This document shows positions 47,301 through 56,290 of a stretch of DNA of 64,000 bases, piece after piece. A program made the translations under genes and the position numbers. Where the stretch lies: positions 1,123,001 to 1,187,000 of the forward strand of contig JALMGJ010000016.1 in the NCBI GenBank assembly GCA_023362775.1, in the 5' to 3' direction. How positions within the stretch are numbered: position 1 is the stretch's first letter; each line of letters opens with the position of its first letter. This stretch comes from Charina bottae. Taxonomy: Eukaryota > Chordata > Lepidosauria > Squamata > Charinaidae. The notes under the pieces were generated by a model. The model was not told the DNA's origin and ran no database searches. It worked only from the letters and a program-made list of their open reading frames with translations.

Positions 47301-47490
47301 AGTTGGTTCCATGAAACTTTTCCTCACTGTGATTTTGGCTCATTGCAGATGGTCCAGGAGGTATCTCTCTGATGCTGTAAGTGTTGGGATTTCATTAATA
47401 ACTATTTATTAATTGAAATTATCCTGGCAATTATCCCTGTGTATCCCCTCTTTGGTATCTGATGTGAAAATGTTAAAGCTGGCTGCTAGC
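44270..47490. other. AT-rich DNA, no gene seen
   Basis: No supported gene. A short stretch near 46676-46700 (tcaatggggcttactcccttgtaag) matches a motif I associate with old sauropsid repeats; this is weak. The (CTG)n tract inside is listed separately. Confidence 0.4.
45664..45716 (+). repeat. (CTG)n-(TTG)n microsatellite
   Basis: About seven CTG units followed by interrupted GTT units. An open frame through it encodes poly-Leu and is not a gene. Confidence 0.95.
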
Positions 47491-47550
47491 CCAATTTTTT
47501 GGAGAGTGCAATTTATTTATTGATTACAATAAATAAAAGTTCAATGCAGT

Positions 47551-47853
47551 ATGCAAGGCAACCACACTAATGAGAATCCAACTCACAAAGGAGTGAGGCA
47601 TTGGTGTATTTTAGCTCCTCTGTTGTTTAATCTATACATAAATCCACTCATGGCCAAAATAAATAAATTAGAACATCACCCTCCAAAACTAGGAAACGGA
47701 CAAATTGCAACTTTGTTGTATGCAGATGACATATTACTTCTATCACAAACACTAATTGGACTTAAACAAGCCCTGAATGCTCTGGCAAGTTACTGCTCTG
47801 AGGAAGCAGTTGAAATCTTCCTAATCTTTGAAAGCACTCAACATTTACTTTAA
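47551..47853 (+). pseudogene. Non-LTR LINE reverse transcriptase palm fragment
   Basis: About 100 codons of RT palm: KGVRHWCILAPLLFNLYINPL (the Gln of RQGC is His-Trp altered), HHPPKLGN, and the catalytic box LLYADDILLLSQT with both Asp present, then GLKQALNALASYC. The rest of the RT, endonuclease and 3' end are missing, and the frame decays after about 47850. The motif set looks like the same family as the Cys/His C-terminal fragment at 32.8 kb. Not functional. Confidence 0.8.
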
Positions 47854-47899
47854 AAGTGCTCAGGTCCTCTATGACAGCAGAGCATAGAAGCCAATGTCA

Positions 47900-49060
47900 G
47901 CTTGATCTTTAGCCTCTGAAATGCTCCTATTTAACTAATCAGCAACATACTTCAGAAACTCATTTATCATTACAAAGAAGAGCATTAAGTGACATAAGAA
48001 TAGTTTGGATTTTTTTCATATTAAAACATTTACAAAATAAATTTTGAATAATTCAGTTCAGTAGGAGAGGATATACATTTATTCTACACAAGAAGAAGCA
48101 TTTTTATGACTTTTGTTGCATCATTTGTAATCTGTAAAAGCTGACTTTCCATTTAGTCAAATTTTATTTTGAAGCTTAAAGCACATCTCTAGACAGCCAA
48201 GTTCTAGCTTCCCAAAATATTAATTTATGATAAAGATCATCAGTTTTAACTCACTTAATTTCAAATCCCAAGGAGTGTCTTGAAGTTTCATATGGTTTTC
48301 CCTTGGTGCTAATTACTGAATTTCTATATTTATAAGCGAGCTGGCATCTCATGAATTTCACATTGTACTCATATCTCCATATGTGCCTGTTATTGCTCCA
48401 AATATAGCCAAAAAAAATGCAATTAGCACTAGAAATATATTAAACTATGAAAGTTAATAAATAAGTAAGACACGTATTTGTTTATGAAAGAACAAAGAAA
48501 GATTTTGTTTGCTGCCTGCTGCAATTTGGATTGCTCCAATACTTGATGGTTATTATAGATCAAACTGAAGTTCTATAATTAATATTCAATTATATTACAT
48601 CCCACTCTAATGGTTATACCTTATCTTTCCTCATCAAAGGTATCTATCATTGAAGCATTACCCATCTTCTATGTATGACTGGGAAATAGGACTTGAACCA
48701 AGATTTTGCCCTCCCAGCAGAATAATACCTTTAGGGCAACATTGGCAGAAGTATGAGCTTTGGATATAATCATTTCTTGTTGGTAAAGTTAAAAGAGGAG
48801 GGGTGAAGCTAAAGGTAATCCGCAAAAAGGGGTTAAAGGTGAGTAAAGTGTTATTGGTTTGAGGGAAGCTAACCCACCAAGGAGAAAGAACTGTAAAATA
48901 AACCAAAAGAAGACAATAGGAAACTTCTTCAGGATTTCTGTCAAGAAAATTATGAACATGTCTGTCAATTTAGATGAGTTTGAATGCCAGATGATGAGAC
49001 TCCCTTCTCTCAGTTTATTCTGAAGAATGTAAAACTTTCTCAAGTATATCTGTAGGTGAT
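47900..49060. other. no gene seen
   Basis: AT-rich single-copy DNA. Nothing is recognised. Confidence 0.4.
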
Positions 49061-49062
49061 GA

Positions 49063-49126
49063 CATTCATTCATTCATTCATTCATTCATTCATTCATTCA
49101 TTCATTCATTCATTCATTCATTCATT
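49063..49126 (+). repeat. (ATTC)n microsatellite = LINE tail
   Basis: A 64-bp ATTC array. On the minus strand it is the (AATG)n tail of the LINE 3' end that follows at the right. Confidence 0.95.
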
Positions 49127-49558
49127 GTATATGCTGCCTAAATCAAAAAAGCAACTCTAGATGGCTTATAGTTTAGGATTAAAAACAACGAAATGAGCAC
49201 TATAAGAACAAGCCACAGTCAACCAAAAGAAACAAGAACAAACAACCACAATCATAAGACAAAATCCATTACCAGGATCTGATCATACTCCACCCTAGTC
49301 CAAGCCTGCTGGAAGAGCCACTTTTTAAAGCTTTACAAATGCATAACAGTTAGAGCAGTAAGACTTCAGGGAGATGCTGTTCCATAGGGCAGGCAAAACA
49401 GCTTTGAAGGCCCATCTCCTAGGTGCCACAGAATGGCATCGCTTTACAACTGGGACCAGGAACATGATGACACTAGCAGATCTTACTGGTCAACCACAGC
49501 CAAAAGGAGAAAACCAGTACCATGTCCAGCAGAAAGCCATAATGAAGCCTGTTCACTC
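49127..49558 (-). mobile_element. CR1/L2-group LINE 3' end split by L1
   Basis: The 3' UTR (complement of tatatgctgcctaaatcaaaaaagcaactctagatggctta) follows the microsatellite tail. The C-terminal coding relics (catctcctaggtgccacagaatggcat, ctgttccatagggcaggcaaaacag) come next. The L1 at 49573-52175 inserted at its right edge. I cannot follow it with confidence beyond 52190. Confidence 0.6.
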
Positions 49559-49572
49559 ATAGCACCCATTTT

Positions 49573-52175
49573 TTTTTTTAACAAATTTTATTAGATTTTA
49601 ATTTTACATAGATAAAAGTTTGAAACAGAAAAGAAAATGGAAATACAAATCAAGAAAAAAGAAAAGATAAAAAAGTGTAGTAAAGGAAAAAAGAAAAAAA
49701 GATAAAGCTGAAACATAGAATTTGGTCAACTTCCGATTTGTATCTGGTCATGGTATTTTAAAATTTTTATCTTACATGCTAGGTCTATATATAATATTAA
49801 AGAATATTTCTTGTCTATTACATCAATATATATATATTTTAATCTTCAAATCCCCATATAAGCTTTGCCCCTCCCGCATCTTGTAAATAGTCAGTTAATG
49901 GTTTCCACTCTTTAAGGAAATAATTATTTGGATTTTCTTTTAATAAACATGTCAGTTTATCATTCTCTGCCATATCCATCAATTTTAACATCCAATCTTG
50001 TATCGTAGGCGATATCTGGTTTTTCCAATTTTGTGCAAAAATAAGTCTTGCTGCTGTAATCATGTATTGCATAATCCTTGTAAATTGCTTCCCAGGTTGT
50101 CCATCAATTATTCCCAGTAAGAAAAATTCCGGTTTAAATGGAACTCGAATTTGTAATATATTTTGCATCAATGCATGTATTTGAGTCCAAAATTTCTTTG
50201 CAGTCTCACATGTCCACCACATATGGTAAAAAGACCCCTCTTTTTTTTTACATTTCCAACATAAGTTGGAGACATTTCCATACATTTTAGAAAGTTTTTG
50301 TGGGGTCATATACCATCTGTACATCATCTTATAAAAGTTTTCTTTTAAATTATAACACAAAGTAAATTTTAACCCTTTGGTCCACATATCTTCCCATTGT
50401 TGCATTTGAATATTATGGCCAATATTTTTAGCCCATTTAATCATACAGTCTTTAACTTGTTCCTCTACCATTTCACCTTTTAACAATAATTTATACATTT
50501 TTGCAATTAGATGATCATCTGTCTCACATAGTTGTATCTCAAATTCAGATTTGGTTTGTTCAAATTCAAGGTCTTTCTTATCTAATTTAAATTTCTCTAC
50601 GAGCTGCATATATGAAAGCCATTGAAAACTGTATCCCTCTGATACCAATTCTTCTATTGATTTAATTATATATTGTCCTTGTTCTTTCTTTAAAAAGTCT
50701 TTGTAGGTTAACCATTTATCTTTATTTCTTACTTCTGTTCTGTAGAATGCTTCTTGTGTAGAAATCCATAAGGGTCTTTTATAACATAAGATTAATTTAT
50801 ATTTATTCCAGATTCTTAACAAGGATCTTCTAATATAATGGTTTTTAAAGTCCACATTAACTTTAACTTTATCGTACCACAAATATCCATGCCATCCATA
50901 TCTTAATTCATGTCCTTCCAAATTCAATAATTTTTCATTTTTCAAAACTATCCATTCTTTAATCCAAACCAAGCAACAAGCAGCATAATATAATTTCAAA
51001 TCCGGTAGACCTAGTCCTCCTCTTTCTTTAGAGTCTTGCAAGACTTTATATTTTACTCTTGGTTTTTTCCCTTGCCAAATAAACTTAGAAATATCTCGCT
51101 GCCATTGTTTAAAAGGTTCTTCTGATGCCAATATAGGTAGTGTTTGAAAAAGATATAAAATTCTTGGCAAAACATTCATTTTAATTGCTGAAATTCTACC
51201 TAATAATGATAATTGCAGTTTTTTCCAATGTTCCAAATCTTTTTTAATATCCATCCAAAGTGGAATATAATTATTCTTAAACAACTTAACATTTTTAGTT
51301 GTTAAATATACTCCTAAATATTTTACTTTTTCTTCCATTGAATATCCTGTTATTTCTTTCAATTTCTCTTGGTGGTAATCCATATTTTTGGTCAAAACTT
51401 TTGTCTTCTGTAAATTCACTTTGAACCCTGCTAGCGACCCAAAGTCTTTTAGTTTCTGTATTAATATTTCAATTCCTTCTAGTGGATTCTCCAAAGTAAT
51501 GACTAGGTCGTCAGCAAATGCTCTTAGTTTATAAACTTCTTTTTTAACTTTAATACCATGGATACCATCATCTTGTCTAATATCTCTAAGTAAAACCTCT
51601 AATACCAATATAAACAAAAGTGGAGATAATGGACAACCTTGTCTAGTACCTTTTTGTATTTCACATGGCTTACTAAATTCTCCATTAACAATTATTTTGG
51701 CAAATTGTGGAGTATATATTGATTTAATCCATTTTATAAAATTTCCTCCAAAATTCATATTTTCCAAAACTTTGAACATAAAAGGCCAATTTAAGTTGTC
51801 AAAGGCTTTTTCAGCATCAATAAATATCAAGGCAGCTTGTTTATCATAGTGTTGATCCAAATATTCAATTACGTCTACTATGTTTCGGACATTGTCATGA
51901 ATTTGTCTTTTGGGTAGAAAACCAGCTTGGTCTTGATGAATAAAATCCTTAAGTATATTCTTCATTCTTTCTGCTAATATCGTTGTAAATATCTTATAGT
52001 CATTATTCAATAAAGATATTGGTCTGTAATTTTTAGTTAATGTTAAATCCTGTTGTTCTTTGGGTATCAATGTTATATGTGCTTCTTTCCAAGTTTCAGG
52101 CATAATTCCTGTTTCCAAAATAGAATTCATAGTCTTCTGCAAAGGTAGACATAAATCCTCTTCAAAACATTTATA
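49573..52175 (-). mobile_element. L1 LINE, 5'-truncated, 14-bp TSD
   Basis: A 2.6-kb insertion with a poly(A) tail (T run at the left), an A-rich 3' UTR (about 49580-49838) and an ORF2 C-terminal two-thirds. The flanks atagcacccatttt at 49559-49572 and 52176-52189 are identical over 14 bp; the last T residues may be tail. The 5' end lies within ORF2, before the RT. Confidence 0.94.
49839..52142 (-). CDS. L1 ORF2: reverse transcriptase, C-terminal part
   Basis: A 767-codon uninterrupted frame. Its first codon is TTG, and the same frame runs upstream (YKCFEEDLCLPL) to the truncation point at 52175, so there is no true start. L1 ORF2 normally has about 1250-1300 residues: the whole endonuclease and the RT N-terminus are missing. 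RT motifs: NYRPISLLN (38-46), QAGFLPKRQ (72-80), FIDAEKAFD (107-115), GTRQGC (165-170), FADD (209-212). The thumb/connection region follows, and then the L1 Cys motif CWKC...H...C at 628-645 and a C-terminal tail to 767. No stops or frameshifts are visible, so the insertion is recent. With no endonuclease it cannot be autonomous. Divergent short copies lie at 31.9, 28.4 and 63.5 kb. Confidence 0.94.
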   Translation of the reverse strand: MQKTMNSILETGIMPETWKEAHITLIPKEQQDLTLTKNYRPISLLNNDYKIFTTILAERMKNILKDFIHQDQAGFLPKRQIHDNVRNIVDVIEYLDQHYDKQAALIFIDAEKAFDNLNWPFMFKVLENMNFGGNFIKWIKSIYTPQFAKIIVNGEFSKPCEIQKGTRQGCPLSPLLFILVLEVLLRDIRQDDGIHGIKVKKEVYKLRAFADDLVITLENPLEGIEILIQKLKDFGSLAGFKVNLQKTKVLTKNMDYHQEKLKEITGYSMEEKVKYLGVYLTTKNVKLFKNNYIPLWMDIKKDLEHWKKLQLSLLGRISAIKMNVLPRILYLFQTLPILASEEPFKQWQRDISKFIWQGKKPRVKYKVLQDSKERGGLGLPDLKLYYAACCLVWIKEWIVLKNEKLLNLEGHELRYGWHGYLWYDKVKVNVDFKNHYIRRSLLRIWNKYKLILCYKRPLWISTQEAFYRTEVRNKDKWLTYKDFLKKEQGQYIIKSIEELVSEGYSFQWLSYMQLVEKFKLDKKDLEFEQTKSEFEIQLCETDDHLIAKMYKLLLKGEMVEEQVKDCMIKWAKNIGHNIQMQQWEDMWTKGLKFTLCYNLKENFYKMMYRWYMTPQKLSKMYGNVSNLCWKCKKKEGSFYHMWWTCETAKKFWTQIHALMQNILQIRVPFKPEFFLLGIIDGQPGKQFTRIMQYMITAARLIFAQNWKNQISPTIQDWMLKLMDMAENDKLTCLLKENPNNYFLKEWKPLTDYLQDAGGAKLIWGFED

Positions 52176-52399
52176 ATAGCACCCATTTTGAAAGTGGAGT
52201 TCATTTTACAAAGACCAAAACAACTGGAATCTGGAATGTGAGAAGCAAAGAAAAATTGAAATTGTCAAAGTTGAAATAAGTGTACTAAAATGGGTGTTTT
52301 AAAAATAAATATATTTATATGAATTGGAACAAGCTATTGTAAATGAGATGATTATACCCTGCTATTCAGGACATTTAAAGGTTAAAAATACAAATACAA

Positions 52400-52716
52400 A
52401 ATAACAACATCAATTAATAAATATAAAATCCAAGGGCAATAGCTATTAATACTAGGGAGGACTTCATGGGATCAGCCAGCCCCAGGAGGAACTGTTGGCA
52501 TTCCCATCCCAGGCAAGGCGGCAGAACCAGGTCTTCAAGTTTTTCCGGAAGGTCGGGAGCGAGGAAACCTGCTTCAGCTCCGGGGGCATGATATTCCAAA
52601 GAGCGGGCGCTACTGCAGAGCAGGCTTGCCTCCTGGACCCCGCTAGATGGAATTCTTTGGTCGATGGGGTCCGTAGCATGCCCTCTCTGCATGACCAGGT
52701 GGGGTGGGTCGATGTT
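52400..52716 (-). mobile_element. L2 LINE remnant, part A (3' part)
   Basis: The minus strand encodes MLRTPSTKEFHLAGSRR, ACSAVAPALWNIMPPELK and LKTWFCRLAWDGN, the ORF2 C-terminus. Together with parts B-D it forms one old L2 LINE on the minus strand, in the right order, from here to about 55.4 kb. Confidence 0.85.
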
Positions 52717-53159
52717 CTGACTTTTTTTTTAAATGCAATATAAATTGAAGTGCAAAGTTTGGAGAAAGGAGGGACCTGGAATTACAGGAAGATTTGGATT
52801 TCGTAAATGCAATAAGTCAGGGAAAAGGATTATAAAGTTTTTCAAAGATAATTCATTTTTGACTGCCAGCTTCTAGCATTATAAATACAGACTCTATGAC
52901 TGGACCTTAGAGTTAAACTTAGAAAATTAAAGAGAGTAGGCATCTCAGGAATATTTAAGGTCAATGTAAGGAACAGAAAGAGAATACATAATTAATAGGA
53001 AAGGCTAAGAGAACCAAAGGAGAAAAAAAAAATCCCAATATGTTGTTTTGGAAAAATATTTCCCAAAGAGGAAAGACCCAAAAGGCTGATAATCAAGGAA
53101 AGATAGGAAGATGAAAAAGCCTTGGGTAGCTGGGAGGATCTATGACAGCCGAACACTGA
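52717..53159. other. Insertion separating L2 parts A and B
   Basis: Unrelated A-rich sequence starts with a T run (52723-52732) and interrupts the L2 between its GYL and TRPTW-like codons. It could be a minus-strand retroinsertion with its poly(A) at the left, but I cannot name it and see no clear TSD. Confidence 0.4.
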
Positions 53160-53779
53160 CTTTTCAGCATTAGCAGGTAACCTGTGCCTGTGCCATGAAA
53201 GGCTTTATAGACTATAACCAGTACCTTGAACTGAACATAGAAGCTGACTTGGAGCCAGTGCAACCCATGAACCAATGGTGCCCATAATTACCTGTGTGGC
53301 TGCATTCATGACCAGCTGTAGCTTCTGACTTGACTTCAAGGGTAACCCCATGTTCAGTATGTTTCAATAGCCTAAATGAGAGGTGAACAAGCCATGGGTG
53401 ACTATGAGCAGGGGCTCCTGATCCAGGACAGTTGTGTGCACAGTTGGCACACAAGATGGATTTTTGCAGTGGTTCTCCTGGCCATGGCTACCACCTGCTA
53501 CTTCAGCAGGAGCCAAGAGTACAGGAGGACCTCCAAACTGCATACCAGTTTTCTCTGAGGGAGTGCTGCCCCATGCAGAGCTAATGATGGAGAGTTACAT
53601 GATCTGGGAGGCCCCAAACCACACGGTCACTTAGTCTTGCTAGGTTTGAGCTGAAGTCTGTTCTTCCCCATGAAGACTGTTACAGCCTCCAGACACTGGG
53701 AAAGAACCTTGAAGCCTTTACTTGGATCAGCCAGGGATATATAGCTAGTATCATCAGCATATTGATGAGATTTAAACTC
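53160..53779 (-). mobile_element. L2 LINE remnant, part B (RT C-terminus)
   Basis: Minus-strand relics include KLQLVMNAATQVIMG, LHWLQVSFYVQFKVLVIVYKAFHG and, further right, the complement of 'ENRLRLNPDKTEIL' and thumb sequences. Many small indels are present. The catalytic YADD region would lie near 53750 and is not intact. Confidence 0.75.
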
Positions 53780-54088
53780 CAGCAATCATCACCCAGATAT
53801 GCAAAGATTAACACCAAGATTAGCACCAGAGGAACAATCAAACAGCACAATATACCCTAATCAAGGAACTATTAACTCAGTCAACCAACCAAGTAGCAAA
53901 CAACAGCCCAATCAAGGAACTACTAAGGAAAGAACAACACCTCCACCAACACAAGCAGGACAAGATATGGTACAGTATATAAACAGAGAGCAAGTCCCAC
54001 TCCCTTTTCACACTGAAGATGTTGCCTAGCCTGGCAATGAAACATCTGCAAGAAAACAACAAAGCTCAGAGAGCACCAAGGACTCTAC
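53780..54088 (+). mobile_element. PLE-type fragment with hammerhead core
   Basis: A 309-bp insertion into the L2, flanked by ttaaactc (53772-53779 and 54089-54096). It carries CTGAAGA (54013-54019), a hairpin gttgcc/ggcaat, then GAAAC (54039-54043), the order of a hammerhead ribozyme core. The surrounding cactgaagatgttgcctag... ctgcaagaaaac... gctcagagagcaccaaggac is a sequence I associate with Penelope-like element ends. No coding region. Family assignment is from memory. Confidence 0.55.
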
Positions 54089-54425
54089 TTAAACTCATCT
54101 CACCCAGCAGCTTCATGTCAAATAGGAGTGGAGAGAAAGTAGATCACTGAAGAACTCTGGAAATAGTCACTTAGAGATGAACCTCTCCCTTTCACCAATA
54201 TTGATTGGAACTGGCCCGGGAGGGAGGGAGGGAGGGAGGGAGGGAGGGAGGGAGGGAGGGAGGAAGGAAGGAAGGAAGGAAGGAAGGAAGGAAGGAAGGA
54301 AGGAAGGAAGGAAGAGGAGAACCACTGTAACACTGTGCCCCCCACTCTTAACCCCCTGAGTTGGTCTAGAAGGATACCATGATCAACAGCACTGAGGCTG
54401 CTGAGAATCAAGGAAGGCAAGGATG
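54089..54425 (-). mobile_element. L2 LINE remnant, part C (RT palm)
   Basis: The minus strand reads LSSLSAVDHGILLDQLRGL, RVGGTVLQWF, then a microsatellite, then GQFQSILVKGR. This is the conserved 'LSAAFDTIDH' catalytic strand with the first Asp lost, followed by the 'SGRSQSV' strand. A purine microsatellite replaces the codons between them, so the RT is dead. Confidence 0.85.
54218..54315 (+). repeat. (GGGA)n-(GGAA)n microsatellite inside L2 RT
   Basis: A 98-bp purine tract expanded inside the palm-coding region of the old L2. It interrupts the protein between QWFSS and GQFQS. Confidence 0.95.
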
Positions 54426-54817
54426 GATTGTTAGAAAACCTTTCTCCCTTGATCCCAATTTAATATAACCAACAACTAAAGAGTACTTTGAAGTTTTATT
54501 TATTTATTTATCTCTAGCTACAGAGTGTTAGAAGAGAAGACAAAAATTACATGCAAACAAGTACTTTTATCAAACTGATTACATGTTTCATCTTCCTGCT
54601 TACCTTATTAGGAACAAAATGGTTGATTTAGGAAAAGAACATCATTGTTCTTGATATACATTGTTATTTCTTATTTCTTTCTCTGAGAATTATGCAAGAG
54701 AGAAATTTGAAGAGAGATGTTTCTAAGCCTGCTATATCACTTATTCCCTTTCCTACTGGTACATTCTACCATTTTGACAATTTTCTCTAGAAAGAGAAGG
54801 TTGCAGGAAGGAAAAAA
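54426..54817. other. Sequence between L2 parts C and D
   Basis: Probably an insertion into the L2: it includes a (TTTA)n run at 54497-54511, which may be the tail of a minus-strand LINE end. Not recognised. Confidence 0.35.
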
Positions 54818-55435
54818 AATTGTCCAATACCATTGGATCCAGCAATGGCTTCTTATGGAGGGGGTGGATCACTGCCTTCTTAAGTGCTGATGGGTCCACC
54901 CCCTCACTCAAGGATGAGTTTACAACTGCCTGTATTTAACCACACATTGTCTCCCAGGAGGCCTTGACCAACTTGGAGGAAATGGCCCTAATTCACAGAT
55001 AGCCACACTTACAGTCCCAAGGATCCTATAGAGGAGTACAGAGATGGCCTTGAAGAAAATATGTGGCAACCATTAGTAAAACATGAGCTTAATCCAGCAT
55101 GAGAAAAAACGTCAAGATTGTCCCACCTTGATTTTCTTTGGTATAAGAAGGAAGGAAAGAGAAACTCTGTTAGACTTTCAATATTCTACTATTCTATTGT
55201 ATCTTGTGGTGTCTGTTTCCTGACCTAGTCTAACTCCTCAGGACTAGTAGGCTCAAACACTTTCCAAATAACCAAGCCAGACTATGCCTCAGTCAACTCC
55301 ATAGGACCTGCAAAGCTGGAGTCTGGCTTAGAGTAGATCTGAGCAACTCTATCTGACAGATGCCTCAGACAGTCCTCACAAAGGCTGTGCAGATATCCCT
55401 CTGGCCCCTCCCTTCCCAGAAGGAACCAAATCATC
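54818..55435 (-). mobile_element. L2 LINE remnant, part D (RT N-terminal side)
   Basis: Plus-strand ctgccttcttaagtgctgatgggtccaccccctcactcaag and gacaacttggaggaaatggcc are the complement of the RT fingers region of L2 elements ('vvvPLLKKPSLD' type). Heavily decayed; no open frame is left. Confidence 0.6.
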
Positions 55436-55783
55436 TTGAATCAGATGGTTATTTGCAGATGCACTAAGGGCAGAAACATAATTATATTTTACCACTCCTA
55501 TTGCCACAAGATAATCCTTAATAAAAGCTGTAACCTGTGTTCAGTTGGATTTACTCTTTGTCTTCCTCCAGCAGTGTTCCAGGTGTCTCTTCTGCCACTT
55601 CAGCTCCCAGAATCTCTTTGAATCCTTCCCTAGGAAACTCAAAACTAGTAAAAGAAACATAATCAGATTTGCTGAACATAATCCAATTTGCTATTAAACT
55701 TAGACTGGTTACTTTTACAGACAGTAATAAGTTGACCATTACCTTCAGTTGAAATAGCAAAACTGCAATGCAGTTCCCACCAT

Positions 55784-55876
55784 ATTAATTAATTAATTAA
55801 TTAATTAATTAATTATTTAAATTTGTATCACCGCCCATCTCCCCCAACTGGGGGACTCTGGGTAGTTTTGCCCTGG
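55784..55876 (-). mobile_element. L2-group 3' end, (TTAA)n tail
   Basis: A (TTAA)n run followed by tcaccgcccatctcccccaactgggggactctgggtag, the complement of the L2 3' hallmark. Confidence 0.8.
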
Positions 55877-55887
55877 AGTAAGAGTAA

Positions 55888-55955
55888 CATTTGGTACCTC
55901 CCTTTGGGGGAGATGGGTGGTCATATAAATAATACATAAATACATAAATAAATAG
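55888..55955 (+). mobile_element. L2-group 3' end, opposite orientation
   Basis: tacctccctttgggggagatgggtggtcatataaata with an (ATAA)n tail. It forms a tail-out inverted pair with the fragment 12 bp to its left. Confidence 0.7.
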
Positions 55956-56111
55956 ATATCCTTTTGGGTATCAATGCAGAGAATCTCTTCTTGTCCTTAT
56001 AGTAGGACATCTATCAAACAGACACAGACACAGACCCCATCCTTGTAAATGTGCCTATACATGCACCCATATACCCAAGTCAGCCACCCTTTCTGACTGT
56101 TCCCTGGAGGT

Positions 56112-56282
56112 CAGGGATGGAACTAGGGTCTGTGTCACCCAGGGCAAACATGGATTCCGCACGCCCCCCATGGGTTAGTTTGTCATTTTGGTTCCCCCCC
56201 CGGGCATCATTTTGGTGCTCCCCCAGCGTGGCGCCTGGGGCAAATGCCATGCTTGCCCCCCCCCCCCCAAGTTGCGGCCCTG
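56112..56282 (+). mobile_element. 171-bp hAT MITE, perfect 8-bp TSD, copy 2
   Basis: It starts cagggatggaactaggg and ends aagttgcggccctg. The perfect duplication ctggaggt lies at 56104-56111 and 56283-56290. Opposite orientation to 26958-27125. C/G homopolymer runs have diverged between the copies; the remainder aligns well by eye. Confidence 0.9.
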
Positions 56283-56290
56283 CTGGAGGT

